The notes beneath the pieces were generated by a model. That model was given only the letters and a program-made list of their open reading frames with translations, was not told the origin of the DNA and searched no databases. A stretch of 64,000 nucleotides of DNA from an uncultured Pseudomonadota bacterium (GTDB lineage Bacteria > Pseudomonadota > Alphaproteobacteria > RF32 > CAG-239): contig CAMRWU010000004.1 of the NCBI GenBank assembly GCA_947054505.1, positions 41,684 to 105,683 of the forward strand, read 5' to 3'. Positions 23,596 to 32,519 of the stretch are shown piece after piece. How positions within the stretch are numbered: position 1 is the first letter of the stretch; each line of letters begins with the position of its first letter. A program made the position numbers and the translations under genes.

Positions 23596-26220
23596 TTAGA
23601 TTGCTTGTCGCAAAGCATCGATAGCTTCATTTAATCGTGAAGCATCAGGACCTCCTGTTTGCGCCATGTCCGGACGTCCGCCGCCGCCTTGAGCACCAAC
23701 AAAAGGAGCTACAATTTTTATCAGCTTATCGGCAGGGTAGGTCGCTTTGATATTGTCGCTGACACCGATAACAACAGAAGCTTTTCCTTCTGTTGTTGAG
23801 AAAAGGGCAATCAGAGTGTTGTCTTTTGATTGAGATTTTATTTCATCAATAAAGGCTTTAAGTTCTTTTGGTGAAATATTCTCCAAAATCTTAGCAACAA
23901 ATTTAACATCTTTGATTTGTTCAAATTGCTTTGAATTATCTGCCGATTGACCGTTAACCAGCTTCTTTTTCATCTCAAACAATTGAACTTCAAGCTCTTT
24001 CTTTTCGTCAAGCAATTGCTTGATGCGGTTTTCCAAATCATTAACACCGATTTTTAGACAAGAGCTGGCTCTGTGCAAACAATCTTCCATATCCAAGGCA
24101 AACTGTTCGGCCGCGGCACCGGTAACACATTCCAAACGGCGGACACCGGCAGCCACAGCGCTTTCGTTGATGATGTTGAAGTAACCGATGTTTCCTGTCT
24201 GTTTGACGTGTGTCCCGCCACAAAGCTCCGTGGATACACCATCTCCTACGCAAACGACACGTACTTCATCACCGTATTTTTCGCCAAACAAAGCCATAGC
24301 TCCGGAGTTGATGGCTTCATCATGAGACATCAACTTGGTGTTGACCGGCAGGTTTTGACGAATCAAAGCATTCACGGCGGATTCTAATTCGCGGATTTCC
24401 GATTCGCTAATCTGTTTTGGGTAAGCGATGTCAAAACGCATTCTGTCTGCGGCAACCATCGAACCTTTTTGAGTAACACTGGCACCGAATTTCTCCTGCA
24501 AAGCGTGGTGAAGCAGGTGTGTAACGGTGTGATTGGCTTCAATGGCGTGACGATTGACCGCGTTGACCTCAAAGTTTGCCATAGCCCCTTTTTTTGCAGA
24601 ACCCTTGAGTAGCTTGCAAATATGAACATAGAGGCCATCAAGCTTTTTCTTGGTATCAAGAACTTCAGCTTCAAAATCGGAACTGACGATTCGGCCTTTA
24701 TCGCCGACCTGACCGCCCATTTCCGCATAAAACGGTGTTTGATTGGCCAAAAGATAGAATTCACCGGCACTAACAGCATCAACTTCTTGGTTGTTTTGAA
24801 CCAAAGCCGTAATCTGAGCATCTGCTTTTAATGTTGTGTAGCCTAAAAATTCGGTTGCCGGAAGTTTTTCTTGAATGGCAAACCAGATTTTTTCAGTTCC
24901 GGCATCACCTGAACCGGCCCAGTTTTTGCGAGCTTCTGCCTTTTGACGCTCCATAGCTGCATCAAAAGCGTTTGTGTCTACGGCAATGTTTTTCAGACGC
25001 AAGGCATCTTGTGTCAAATCCAGCGGAAAACCGTAAGTATCATAAAGTTTGAAGGCTGTTTCACCGTTAAATGTATCACCGGCTTTCAGGAGTTTGGCTT
25101 CGTCATCAAGCAAGCGCAAACCTTTATCCAATGTTTTCAAAAAGCGTTCTTCTTCACAGCGAATTGTTTCTTTTATTAAGGTCTCGGCTTTATAAAGTTC
25201 GGGATAAGCTTCTCCCATTTCTTTTTGCAGAGCCGGCAAAAGTTTATACATCATTGGTTCTTTAACGCCGAGCATATAAGCATGACGCATTGAACGGCGC
25301 ATAATTCGGCGCAGGACATAACCGCGCCCTTCGTTAGACGGCAAAACCCCATCGGCAATCAAAAAGGCTGTCGAACGCAAATGGTCGGCAATAACGTTGT
25401 GAGAGGCTTTAAGCGGTCCCTCCGGATCAGAGTTGGCATAATCGGCGATAGCCTTAATCAGGTTTTGGAAAATGTCGATTTCATAATTCGAGTGAACACC
25501 TTGCAAAATAGCGGCGATTCGTTCCAATCCCATTCCGGTATCGATTGACGGGCGCTTCAAAGGAATTCTTGTTCCGTCCGGCAGGTCTTCAAACTGGTCA
25601 AAAACCAAATTCCAGATTTCAATCCAACGGTCGCCGTCTTCTTCCGGTGTCCCCGGAAGACCGCCCCAAACTTCGGGGCCGTGGTCGAAAAAGATTTCAG
25701 AGCAGGGACCGCAAGGACCGGTATCACCCATTTGCCAGAAATTATCTTTTGTCGCAATCGGAATAATACGATCATCCGGCAGACCTGAAACTTTTTTCCA
25801 AATTTGACGGGCTTCATCATCTGTGTGATAATAGGTGACGGCCAGTTTGTCTTTGTTGATACCAAATTCTTTATTGACGACTTCCCAAGCAAAACGGATG
25901 GCATCGTCTTTAAAATAATCACCGAACGAGAAGTTGCCGAGCATCTCGAAGAATGTGTGGTGGCGAACTGTATAGCCGACATTGTCCAAATCGTTGTGTT
26001 TTCCACCGGCGCGGACAGATTTTTGGGAAGTTGCCGCTCGGGTATAATCGCGTGTTTCATTACCGGCCAGAATATTTTTGAACTGAACCATGCCTGAATT
26101 GGTAAACATCAGGGTTGGGTCATTGTTCGGCACCAAAGAAGATGAAGGAACGATTTTGTGGCCGTTCTTGGCAAAATAGTCAAGAAACGTGCTTCTTATT
26201 TGTTTAACAGCAATAGTCAT
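23596..26220 (-). CDS. alaS: Alanine--tRNA ligase
   Basis: The 874-residue protein has the complete AlaRS layout: class II aminoacylation core (about 1-240, LMFTNSGMVQFKNI and MGLERIAAILQG), tRNA-recognition helices (to about 450), and the editing domain with HTVTHLLHHAL and the zinc cysteine in ELCGGTHV. The C-Ala domain ends GGGRPDMAQTGGPDASRL. It charges tRNA-Ala and also the tmRNA encoded nearby, whose acceptor stem keeps the G3-U70 pair that AlaRS reads. All editing ligands are present. It is a single gene with its own terminator. Confidence 0.98.
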   Translation of the reverse strand: MTIAVKQIRSTFLDYFAKNGHKIVPSSSLVPNNDPTLMFTNSGMVQFKNILAGNETRDYTRAATSQKSVRAGGKHNDLDNVGYTVRHHTFFEMLGNFSFGDYFKDDAIRFAWEVVNKEFGINKDKLAVTYYHTDDEARQIWKKVSGLPDDRIIPIATKDNFWQMGDTGPCGPCSEIFFDHGPEVWGGLPGTPEEDGDRWIEIWNLVFDQFEDLPDGTRIPLKRPSIDTGMGLERIAAILQGVHSNYEIDIFQNLIKAIADYANSDPEGPLKASHNVIADHLRSTAFLIADGVLPSNEGRGYVLRRIMRRSMRHAYMLGVKEPMMYKLLPALQKEMGEAYPELYKAETLIKETIRCEEERFLKTLDKGLRLLDDEAKLLKAGDTFNGETAFKLYDTYGFPLDLTQDALRLKNIAVDTNAFDAAMERQKAEARKNWAGSGDAGTEKIWFAIQEKLPATEFLGYTTLKADAQITALVQNNQEVDAVSAGEFYLLANQTPFYAEMGGQVGDKGRIVSSDFEAEVLDTKKKLDGLYVHICKLLKGSAKKGAMANFEVNAVNRHAIEANHTVTHLLHHALQEKFGASVTQKGSMVAADRMRFDIAYPKQISESEIRELESAVNALIRQNLPVNTKLMSHDEAINSGAMALFGEKYGDEVRVVCVGDGVSTELCGGTHVKQTGNIGYFNIINESAVAAGVRRLECVTGAAAEQFALDMEDCLHRASSCLKIGVNDLENRIKQLLDEKKELEVQLFEMKKKLVNGQSADNSKQFEQIKDVKFVAKILENISPKELKAFIDEIKSQSKDNTLIALFSTTEGKASVVIGVSDNIKATYPADKLIKIVAPFVGAQGGGGRPDMAQTGGPDASRLNEAIDALRQAI

Positions 26221-26298
26221 TTTTTATTTCCCAAAAATCAAAAAATATTAACTTGCTATTAATAAAGCAAAGAAGCACGCCTGTCTAGTGAAATTTTA

Positions 26299-26784
26299 TT
26301 AAAACTCTACGATTGCTCCGTAAAAATACAGGAAACAAAAGTTCAGAAAACCAGCATAAACCAACCACCAAAAATACGGGTACAGTAACCATGAGGCTTT
26401 CTTGTCAATTTTGCTGAAAATCTGTATCATTTTGAAGACGATAACACCAAGAAAGAAGATAATTGCGAAAGCCAAGCCGATATAGCCGAGGTAGAAAAAG
26501 ACAAAGCACCAAATGATTTGCAATAAAAGCTGACCGACAAACAAAAGGTTTATCTTTCGTTGGCAGTCAAATTCGGCGCGGATTAATGTCAGAGCAAATG
26601 AAATGGCCATCAGGAAATATAAAATATTCCAGATAACAGGAAACCAAGAATTCGGTGGTGTCAGGGGCAATCTGGGGAGATTGTCGTACCAAGCGGCTAA
26701 ACCGTATCTGGTAAAAAATCCGGCAATATAAGATGTTAATGCCACAATAACAAAAGCATAAATAAATTTTATCAAATGTTTCAT
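26299..26784 (-). CDS. tspO: TspO/MBR family membrane protein
   Basis: The 161-residue protein has five transmembrane helices and the family hallmark YDNLPRLPLTPPNSWFPVIW leading into the second helix, plus the tryptophan-rich WWLVYAGFLNF near the end. TspO proteins bind porphyrins and other tetrapyrroles in the membrane; in alphaproteobacteria they have been linked to the oxygen-dependent control of pigment genes and to tetrapyrrole breakdown. The gene diverges from sfsA and is close to no tetrapyrrole genes here, so its ligand cannot be inferred. Confidence 0.92.
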   Translation of the reverse strand: MKHLIKFIYAFVIVALTSYIAGFFTRYGLAAWYDNLPRLPLTPPNSWFPVIWNILYFLMAISFALTLIRAEFDCQRKINLLFVGQLLLQIIWCFVFFYLGYIGLAFAIIFFLGVIVFKMIQIFSKIDKKASWLLYPYFWWLVYAGFLNFCFLYFYGAIVEF

Positions 26785-26860
26785 AAGGATATCCTTGCCA
26801 AAAAGTGAATTTTATATAATATTTAATGGTCAGTAACATAATTTAAAGGCAAGGATTGAC

Positions 26861-27553
26861 TTGAATATTGAAAAAAATCTGATTCGTGGAGAAATTGTCA
26901 AAAGATATAACTCTCTTTTGATGGATGTGCGCTTGGCGGATGGTAAAATTGTTAGCGCCTTTTGCTCGTCTTTAAAAATCGGCAATATATGCCTTTCGGG
27001 GAATTGCGTGTATTTAAAAGAGCAACCTCGGCTTCGGATTGTGCAATATGAAATAGAATTTATCGGAACAAAAGAGGGATTAATCCTCGTAAATCCAACC
27101 TATAAACGCCGGTTGTTTCTTGAAGCCTTTGAGCGGGGATTAATTGCGGAATTGCAAGATTTTTCTGCATGTCGGGAGCTTTCTTCAAGCGATGCCTTAA
27201 GTTATGCGGACTTTGAACTGACAAATAAGAATCATGAAAAATGTGTGGTTTTTATTGAAAACGTATATGGAAAGGTTGGCGGATATTCCGCTTTTCCGGA
27301 AGGCATAAATTTTTTTGAAATTGAAATGTTTGAAAATTTAGCTCGCCTGAGAAAAAAAGGATACCGCACAATTGTATTTATGATTGTGCCCAGAGAAGAT
27401 TGTGCAGAGGCCAAATTCAGCTGGGTGCTTGATCCCATTGCGGCCGCGAAAATATTCGATGAGGCAAAAAACGGGCTTGAATTTATTTGCTATGGATGTA
27501 ATGTTGGTACAAATAATGTAACAATCAACAGATCTATGAATATTTTATATTGA
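26861..27553 (+). CDS. sfsA: SfsA family protein (sugar fermentation stimulation protein)
   Basis: The 230-residue protein starts at TTG behind AAGGCAAGG. The N-terminal OB-like part (GEIVKRYNSLLMDVRLADG) and the C-terminal nuclease-like core fit SfsA. The core contains YADFELTNKNHEKCVVFIEN, YSAFPEG in place of the usual FPDA, and LRKKGYRTIVFMIVPREDC. E. coli SfsA is a DNA-binding protein that affects maltose genes; the molecular role elsewhere is unclear, and the fold resembles restriction-type nucleases. This copy is divergent: the usual C-P-N-x-G-S segment near residue 35 reads CSSLKIGN. The gene is followed by map after 16 bases. Confidence 0.8.
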   Translation: MNIEKNLIRGEIVKRYNSLLMDVRLADGKIVSAFCSSLKIGNICLSGNCVYLKEQPRLRIVQYEIEFIGTKEGLILVNPTYKRRLFLEAFERGLIAELQDFSACRELSSSDALSYADFELTNKNHEKCVVFIENVYGKVGGYSAFPEGINFFEIEMFENLARLRKKGYRTIVFMIVPREDCAEAKFSWVLDPIAAAKIFDEAKNGLEFICYGCNVGTNNVTINRSMNILY

Positions 27554-27569
27554 TAACTGAGGTGAAATT

Positions 27570-28382
27570 TTGAGTTTTAAGCGTAAAGACGGAATTGTTA
27601 TTCATGACGATCCGCAAGATTTTGAAAAAATGAGAGTGGCCGGAAAAGTGGCCGCCGAATGTCTGGATTATATAACGCCTTATGTGCAAGTCGGAGTGTC
27701 AACCGGTGAGTTGGATGATTTGTGCCGCGAGTTTATAATTTCCAAAGGTGCTGTTCCCGCATGTCTGGGGTATCATGGTTATCCCAAATCGGTTTGCATT
27801 TCTATCAATCATGTTATCTGCCACGGGATTCCTGATTATGAACGCAAACTAGCTGACGGTGATATGCTTAATATTGATGTTACAGCAATCGTGGACGGAT
27901 GGTATGGTGACACCAGCCGTATGTATTTTGCCGGCAAGCCGTCTGTTAAAGCTAAAAGGCTGACCGAAGTGACTTATGAATGTCTGATGCGCGGAATTGA
28001 TGTGGTCAAACCGGGAGCCAGACTGGGGGATATCGGTGCGGTTATTGAAGAATATGCTCATAAGTATGGCTATTCTGTTGTCGATATGTTTTGCGGTCAT
28101 GGTCTGGGACAGGTTTTTCATGATGCTCCTAATGTAATGCATTGCGGCAAAAAAGGGACGGGAGCCTTATTGGAAGAAGGAATGTTCTTTACCATTGAAC
28201 CGATGATAAATATCGGCAAGCCTGATGGCATTATTTTGGCAAACGGTTGGACAGCAGTCACCAGAGACAAAAGTCTGTCAGCTCAGTTTGAACACTCTTT
28301 GGCTGTTACCAAAGATGGATATGAGGTCTTTACCTATTCTCTCAAAGGTTTAGACAAACCTCCGTACAAAATAGAGAAATAA
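27570..28382 (+). CDS. map: Methionine aminopeptidase
   Basis: The 270-residue protein starts at TTG with GAGGTG 8 bases upstream. It is a type I MAP: VAGKVAAECLDYITPYV, CISINHVICHGIPD (histidine in the substrate pocket), LNIDVTAIVDGWYGDTSRM (first metal Asp pair), GHGLGQVFHDAPNV (His ligand and gatekeeper), FFTIEPMINIG (Glu ligand) and SAQFEHSLAVT (last Glu). It removes the initiator methionine from nascent proteins. Unlike E. coli Map, it has a short C-terminal extension. The order sfsA-map-radC is common in alphaproteobacteria. Confidence 0.97.
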   Translation: MSFKRKDGIVIHDDPQDFEKMRVAGKVAAECLDYITPYVQVGVSTGELDDLCREFIISKGAVPACLGYHGYPKSVCISINHVICHGIPDYERKLADGDMLNIDVTAIVDGWYGDTSRMYFAGKPSVKAKRLTEVTYECLMRGIDVVKPGARLGDIGAVIEEYAHKYGYSVVDMFCGHGLGQVFHDAPNVMHCGKKGTGALLEEGMFFTIEPMINIGKPDGIILANGWTAVTRDKSLSAQFEHSLAVTKDGYEVFTYSLKGLDKPPYKIEK

Positions 28383-28393
28383 AAGGACTAATT

Positions 28394-29095
28394 GTGACTA
28401 CCGGGGATAAAGAACCAGATTATTTAGGACACCGCCAAAGAATGCGGTCACGTTTTCTTATAAGCGAAGGCAGAGATATGGCGGATTATGAATTGTTGGA
28501 ATTGCTTTTGATGCAGGCAATTCCCAGAAGAGATGTCAAACCTTTGGCAAAAGCAATGATAAATCAGTTTGGGAGTTTTGCCGATGTCATTAACGCTCCG
28601 CTGAATGAGTTGCTTGCAATTCCGGGTGTTAAAGAAAACACTGCAACAGTTTTGAAGATTGTGAAAGCAGCATCTTTACGAACATCATGGCAAAAGTTGG
28701 AGAGTTCGGATGCGCCGATTATCAGCAACATTGACGCGATGCTTGATTATTGCCGCTCATCAATGTGTTTTTCAGATGTTGAAGAAGTTCGTTTAATTTA
28801 TCTGGATGTCCGCTTGCGTGTAATTGGAACGGAAATCATGCAACGCGGGACGTTTAATGGCGTAGCTCTGCACCCGCGTGAGATTGTAAAGGCGGCAATG
28901 GCTAAAAATGCCGGCGGAATCATCATGGTGCACAATCATCCTTCCGGAGATGTGAGTCCGTCAAAGGCTGATATAGAAATGACCCGAGCGATAAATGAGG
29001 CTTGCAAAACAGTTTCAATCAAAATGTTTGATCACCTGATCATCAGTCGCCGAGGTCATTTCAGCTTTTCAGAAAATCGTGTCTTGTGGGATTAG
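28394..29095 (+). CDS. radC: RadC family JAB-domain protein
   Basis: The 233-residue protein starts at GTG with AAAGGA upstream and follows map by 11 bases. It has an N-terminal helix-hairpin-helix region (ELLELLLMQAIPRRD, LLAIPGVKENTATVLK) and a C-terminal JAMM/MPN metalloprotease-like domain with the signature HNHPSGDVSPSKAD, plus an upstream conserved glutamate. Despite the name, RadC has no confirmed DNA-repair role; it is a widespread housekeeping or mobile-element-linked gene. Here the syntenic position behind map indicates the resident chromosomal copy. The end overlaps marC, tail to tail, by 4 bases. Confidence 0.95.
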   Translation: MTTGDKEPDYLGHRQRMRSRFLISEGRDMADYELLELLLMQAIPRRDVKPLAKAMINQFGSFADVINAPLNELLAIPGVKENTATVLKIVKAASLRTSWQKLESSDAPIISNIDAMLDYCRSSMCFSDVEEVRLIYLDVRLRVIGTEIMQRGTFNGVALHPREIVKAAMAKNAGGIIMVHNHPSGDVSPSKADIEMTRAINEACKTVSIKMFDHLIISRRGHFSFSENRVLWD

Positions 29096-29685
29096 AAATT
29101 TTCAATTAAGCGGGTAATGTTAGCCGTAAAGAGTTTAACTGAGATTGCCAGTAGGATGATTCCGAAAAACTTTTGTAACATATAAATTGTTCCGTTACCG
29201 AGAATAGCTTCAATTTTTTTCGTGATTTTCAAGACCACATAAACAATGGCCATATTGCACAGGATTGCCAGAAAAATATTAACCGTTGCAAATTGTGCGC
29301 GGATAGAAATCATGGTTGTTAGGGCGCCGGCACCTGCGATTAACGGAAAAACCACCGGAACACAGGAAGCATCTTTAGGAGCATCCTCCGGACTTTTGAA
29401 GATTTCGATATCCAAAATCATTTCCATGGCAATAACAAAAATAATTAAAGAACCGGCAACGGCAAATGATGAAATATCAACATTGAATAATTTTAAGAAT
29501 GCTTCTCCGGCATAAAAAAAGATAAAGAAAATGAATAAGGAAATAAAAGTTGCTTTTTCCGCATTAATCTTTTTGCCGCGTTTTTTCAGGTTTATCAAAA
29601 TAGGAATAGAACCGGTAATATCAATCACCGCAAATAAAACCAAGAAAGCACTGATAAATTGTTGAAAATTAAAGTCCGTAAACAT
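29092..29685 (-). CDS. MarC family membrane protein
   Basis: From the ATG at 29685 the protein has 197 residues and six transmembrane helices, beginning MFTDFNFQQFISAFLVLFAV. The MarC hallmarks are the first helix ending FAVIDITGSIPILI, and VVFPLIAGAGALTTMI in the middle. MarC proteins are inner-membrane proteins without an established substrate; the old link to multiple antibiotic resistance was withdrawn for E. coli MarC. The upstream open frame adds 22 residues that are unlike the family. The gene converges on radC. Confidence 0.9.
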   Translation of the reverse strand: MFTDFNFQQFISAFLVLFAVIDITGSIPILINLKKRGKKINAEKATFISLFIFFIFFYAGEAFLKLFNVDISSFAVAGSLIIFVIAMEMILDIEIFKSPEDAPKDASCVPVVFPLIAGAGALTTMISIRAQFATVNIFLAILCNMAIVYVVLKITKKIEAILGNGTIYMLQKFFGIILLAISVKLFTANITRLIENF

Positions 29686-29907
29686 TTTAGCCTCTATATT
29701 GTAAAGTATTTGATGATGTTGGAAAATTAATACATTTGATAAAACAGTCAATGGCTTTTAGATTTTATCTTCATAAAAATCCATATGATAATGATTGTTA
29801 CAGAGAATGGATTTGTTGCCATCTTTGGCGTAGCTTACCGGCGCGCCTCCGTTTGTCTTTCCGCCGCTACGGAAAGTTTCACTTTCCTACTTGCAATCCC
29901 TCAGCAA

Positions 29908-29962
29908 TAAAAAAAGCCCGACAAGCGGACTTTCTTTTATAAATGGCGATCCCGAGAAGATT
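29908..29962. repeat. Duplicated terminator plus tRNA-Arg 3' end (outer copy)
   Basis: Bases 29916-29962 are identical to 30101-30147, and the flanking A-run makes the match about 55 bases. The repeat contains a terminator stem (AAAGTCCG/CGGGCTTT) and the last 19 bases of tRNA-Arg including CCA. The match ends inside the tRNA T-arm. The 138 bases between the copies hold no gene, only GC-rich inverted repeats such as GAACTTCT/AGAAGTTC at 30045-30066. Confidence 0.88.
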
Positions 29963-30095
29963 ACTCTTCGCACAGGCTTGAGTTTCACGGGCGCTCATCA
30001 GCGGAGCTGAGCGGCGTTCTTCCGCCCGCCTTGAGCTTGTAGTCGAACTTCTTTTCTCAGAAGTTCAAATCTTGCGGTTTCTCAACATTTATAAA

Positions 30096-30124
30096 AAAAA
30101 GCCCGACAAGCGGACTTTCTTTTA
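30096..30124 (-). terminator. Terminator after tRNA-Arg
   Basis: On the minus strand AAAGTCCG-CTTGT-CGGGCTTT forms a stem with one G-U pair, followed by a run of eight T. An identical copy lies 185 bases further downstream. Confidence 0.8.
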
Positions 30125-30128
30125 TAAA

Positions 30129-30205
30129 TGGCGATCCCGAGAAGATTCGAACTTCTGACCCACAGCTTAGAAGGCTGTTGCTCTATCCAGCTGAGCTACG
30201 GGACC
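30129..30205 (-). tRNA. tRNA-Arg (anticodon UCU)
   Basis: The 77-base minus-strand sequence folds as a tRNA: acceptor GGTCCCG/CGGGATC with one G-U pair, D-loop AGCTCAGCTGGATAGAGC, anticodon stem-loop GCCTTCTAAGC with TCT, T-loop GTTCGAATC, and an encoded CCA. It lies 4 bases upstream of nothing else on its strand except tRNA-Pro, with which it is probably cotranscribed. Its 3' end is duplicated downstream. Confidence 0.97.
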
Positions 30206-30209
30206 TTGA

Positions 30210-30286
30210 TGGTCGGGACTATTGGATTCGAACCAACGGCATCTTGCTCCCAAAGCAAGCGCTCTACCAGGCTGAGCTAAGTCCCG
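30210..30286 (-). tRNA. tRNA-Pro (anticodon UGG)
   Basis: The 77-base minus-strand sequence has acceptor CGGGACT/AGTCCCG, D-arm AGCTCAGCCTGGTAGAGC, anticodon loop TTTGGGA (UGG) on the stem CTTGC/GCAAG, T-loop GGTTCGAATCC, discriminator A and encoded CCA. The C1-G72 pair and A73 suit bacterial-type proline tRNA. This matters because the proS in this window is of the archaeal/eukaryal type. Confidence 0.97.
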
Positions 30287-30403
30287 AGTCTTTCGACAAA
30301 CTTATAATTAGCCAAAATAAATTAATTTGCAAGTTTTTTTTACATTGTTTTTCTTGATATTTTTATGTAAAAGAAAATAAGCTTAATAAAACGAAAGTGA
30401 AAA

Positions 30404-30718
30404 ATGAAAAAATTTACCAGAACAACAGAGAACTTTATTTGTGAACACTGTGGAGCAGAAGTCAAAGGAAACGGATACACTAATCATTGTCCCCAATGCC
30501 TGTATTCCAAACATGTGGACATCAATCCCGGAGACCGAGAGGCGGATTGTGGCGGATTGATGGAACCTGTTGATTTTGAACAAAAGAATGGGAAATATAT
30601 TATTGTGCACCGATGTCAAAAATGTGGTTTTGTTCGTAAGAATAAAGTTTCTGATGATGATGATTTTCAAGCAGTTTTACAGTTAGCTCATAACAAAACA
30701 GAAAAGTTAAAACATTAA
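30404..30718 (+). CDS. RNHCP domain protein
   Basis: The 104-residue protein matches the RNHCP family (named after a conserved motif): FICEHCGAEVKGNGYTNHCP near the N-terminus with N-H-C-P intact, CLYSKHVDINPGDREADCGG, and a C-terminal RCQKCGF. The four cysteine pairs suggest one or two zinc-binding sites. The family is small, widely scattered in bacteria, and has no defined function. The gene stands alone downstream of the tRNA pair, on the opposite strand, and ends at a terminator it shares with the heat-shock gene. Confidence 0.88.
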   Translation: MKKFTRTTENFICEHCGAEVKGNGYTNHCPQCLYSKHVDINPGDREADCGGLMEPVDFEQKNGKYIIVHRCQKCGFVRKNKVSDDDDFQAVLQLAHNKTEKLKH

Positions 30719-30752
30719 AAGAAGCCCTCCGGTTTAGAGGGCTTCAATCTTT
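30719..30752. terminator. Bidirectional terminator between RNHCP gene and hsp20
   Basis: The stem GAAGCCCTC/GAGGGCTTC (loop of 7) has T-rich sequence on the plus side and A-rich sequence on the other, so it can stop transcription of both converging genes. Confidence 0.85.
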
Positions 30753-30754
30753 TT

Positions 30755-31234
30755 TTATTTTTCTTTTTTATTGCGGCGTTTTACGGCGATTTTTTTCTTT
30801 TTTTCCTGTTCAACAGCTGATTTTGGGATTACAATCTTCAAAACACCGTCTTCATAATCAGCATTTGTTGCGCTGAAATCCAAATCCCAAGGCAAATGAA
30901 TTGTCCGTTTAACCATTCCATAGGAAATTTCTGAAATATAGCTGTCTTCAGAAGATGTTTCGGCTTCATGACGTTTTTCTCCGGAAATTGTCAAATCACC
31001 GTCTTTTGAAATTTCAACATTGATGTCTTTTTCCGCTACTCCGGGAAGCTCGGCAACAATGCTGATGTCTTTCTTGTTTTCTTTTACATCAATTTTGGGT
31101 TCCATTTTATCAAAACCGCCGGAAGTTGGAAAATCGAACATATTCCAAAATTGCGAAATAAGATGCTTAAATTCGGAACGAGCCGGAGCAGGGGGATGTC
31201 CGGCACCTTTATGTGGTGCCAAATGGTGGGGCAT
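30755..31234 (-). CDS. Small heat-shock protein (Hsp20/alpha-crystallin)
   Basis: The 159-residue protein has an alpha-crystallin domain (about 45-150) with KIDVKENKKDISIVAELPG, VEISKDGDLTISGEKRHE, the conserved A/G-x-L segment as NADYEDGVLKIVIPK, and a Lys-rich tail. The N-terminal arm (PHHLAPHKGAGHPPAP) is His/Pro-rich. It is an ATP-independent holdase that binds unfolding proteins. A strong ribosome-binding site (AAGGAG) precedes the ATG. No upstream CIRCE or ROSE thermometer structure could be confirmed by eye. Confidence 0.94.
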   Translation of the reverse strand: MPHHLAPHKGAGHPPAPARSEFKHLISQFWNMFDFPTSGGFDKMEPKIDVKENKKDISIVAELPGVAEKDINVEISKDGDLTISGEKRHEAETSSEDSYISEISYGMVKRTIHLPWDLDFSATNADYEDGVLKIVIPKSAVEQEKKKKIAVKRRNKKEK

Positions 31235-31307
31235 TGTTTTCTCCTTGTTAATGTGTTTTACTATCCAAGAGGTAGTTGTTATTTACACAATTTCAAGGAG
31301 AAAAAGC

Positions 31308-32357
31308 CTATTCTTCAGTTAAAGTAATACCTTTTTGTTCGCGTTTTTTCTGCCATTTCATCTTAGCATATTGTCGCAAATCGGCAATTACATCCGTTTC
31401 ATCAACGATTTCTTTTCCCAGAATGGTTTCCAGAATATCTTCGAGTGTCAAAATGCCGATCCAATTGCCGAATTGATCAACAACCAAAGCCATATGGTTG
31501 TGGTCATCTAACATGGATGATAAAACCACTTCCAAATGAGCATCGGCCGAAAAACTGCGCATCGGGCGGGCATATTGGTCAACAGTTTCGTTATCTTTCG
31601 CTTTATAGGAACTTGATTTATGAATATACCCTAAAAAGTTCTGTTCATTTTCATCAACAATCGGAAAACGAGAAAAAGGTGTCGCGATTAAAAACTCATC
31701 AAAATCTTTAATTTTCATCCCCGGACGAACAACATGAACCACAGTACGCGGGGTCATAACATCCTTGGCTTTTACTTCACCGAGATTGACAATGTTGGAA
31801 ATAACGCGGTACTTGTTGTCATCAATCACATTTGATGCATTTCCCATTTTTGCAAGAGCTTTAATCTCATCTTTGATGTTTGATGTATCAGAGCCTTTTT
31901 TATCCAGCCAACGAGTGATGAGAGCAGACATCCAAATCAGTGGTTTGAGAACAAACATCATCGCCTGTAAGGTGACAACCATTGACGGGATAAGTTGTTT
32001 CCAATACTTGGCACCGATTGATTTGGGAAGAATTTCTGACAAAACGAGAATAAGGAAAGTCATAACACCGGAAGCGACGCCGATATATGATTGTCCGTAG
32101 AGTTCTGTGACTTGCGCGCCAACACCGGTAGCGCCGACGGTATGTGCGATGGTGTTTAATGAGAGAATGGCGGCCAACGGCTGGTCGATGTTTTCTTTCA
32201 TCATTGAAACTTTGAGAAACAGTTTAGGATTCTTTTCTTCCAATTGAGCAATGTAGCTGGGAATGATTGATAAAAGAGCCGCTTCCATAACGGAACATAG
32301 AAAAGAAACAGATATTGCCAATGTGGCATAAAGAATTAAGAGAGTCATTTTATCCAT
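31308..32357 (-). CDS. CNNM/CorC-type membrane protein with DUF21 and CBS domains
   Basis: From the ATG at 32357 the protein has about 349 residues. An N-terminal DUF21 domain with four membrane helices (about 1-170, SVSFLCSVMEAALLSIIPSY, LVLSEILPKSIGAKY) precedes a pair of CBS domains (about 195-320, AKDVMTPRTVVHVVRPG, FPIVDENEQNFLGYIHK, VVDQFGNWIGILTLEDILE). This matches the CNNM family, implicated in magnesium and cobalt transport. The usual C-terminal CorC_HlyC domain is missing: the protein ends about 35 residues after the second CBS. An upstream TTG would add six residues. Magnesium efflux or homeostasis is the likely role, from family knowledge only. Confidence 0.88.
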   Translation of the reverse strand: MDKMTLLILYATLAISVSFLCSVMEAALLSIIPSYIAQLEEKNPKLFLKVSMMKENIDQPLAAILSLNTIAHTVGATGVGAQVTELYGQSYIGVASGVMTFLILVLSEILPKSIGAKYWKQLIPSMVVTLQAMMFVLKPLIWMSALITRWLDKKGSDTSNIKDEIKALAKMGNASNVIDDNKYRVISNIVNLGEVKAKDVMTPRTVVHVVRPGMKIKDFDEFLIATPFSRFPIVDENEQNFLGYIHKSSSYKAKDNETVDQYARPMRSFSADAHLEVVLSSMLDDHNHMALVVDQFGNWIGILTLEDILETILGKEIVDETDVIADLRQYAKMKWQKKREQKGITLTEE

Positions 32358-32519
32358 TACAATAGTTACAACCAAAGCCCTTATAACAAAAAGAAAATAA
32401 AAAATAAAGCCTCATTCAATATTTTTCATAAAAAATGTTATGTCCTATATAGACTTATGGTTATCAGTGATTAAATAGGTTGCAGAATTTTAACAGACAT
32501 AAATTTAGAGGATACACCG

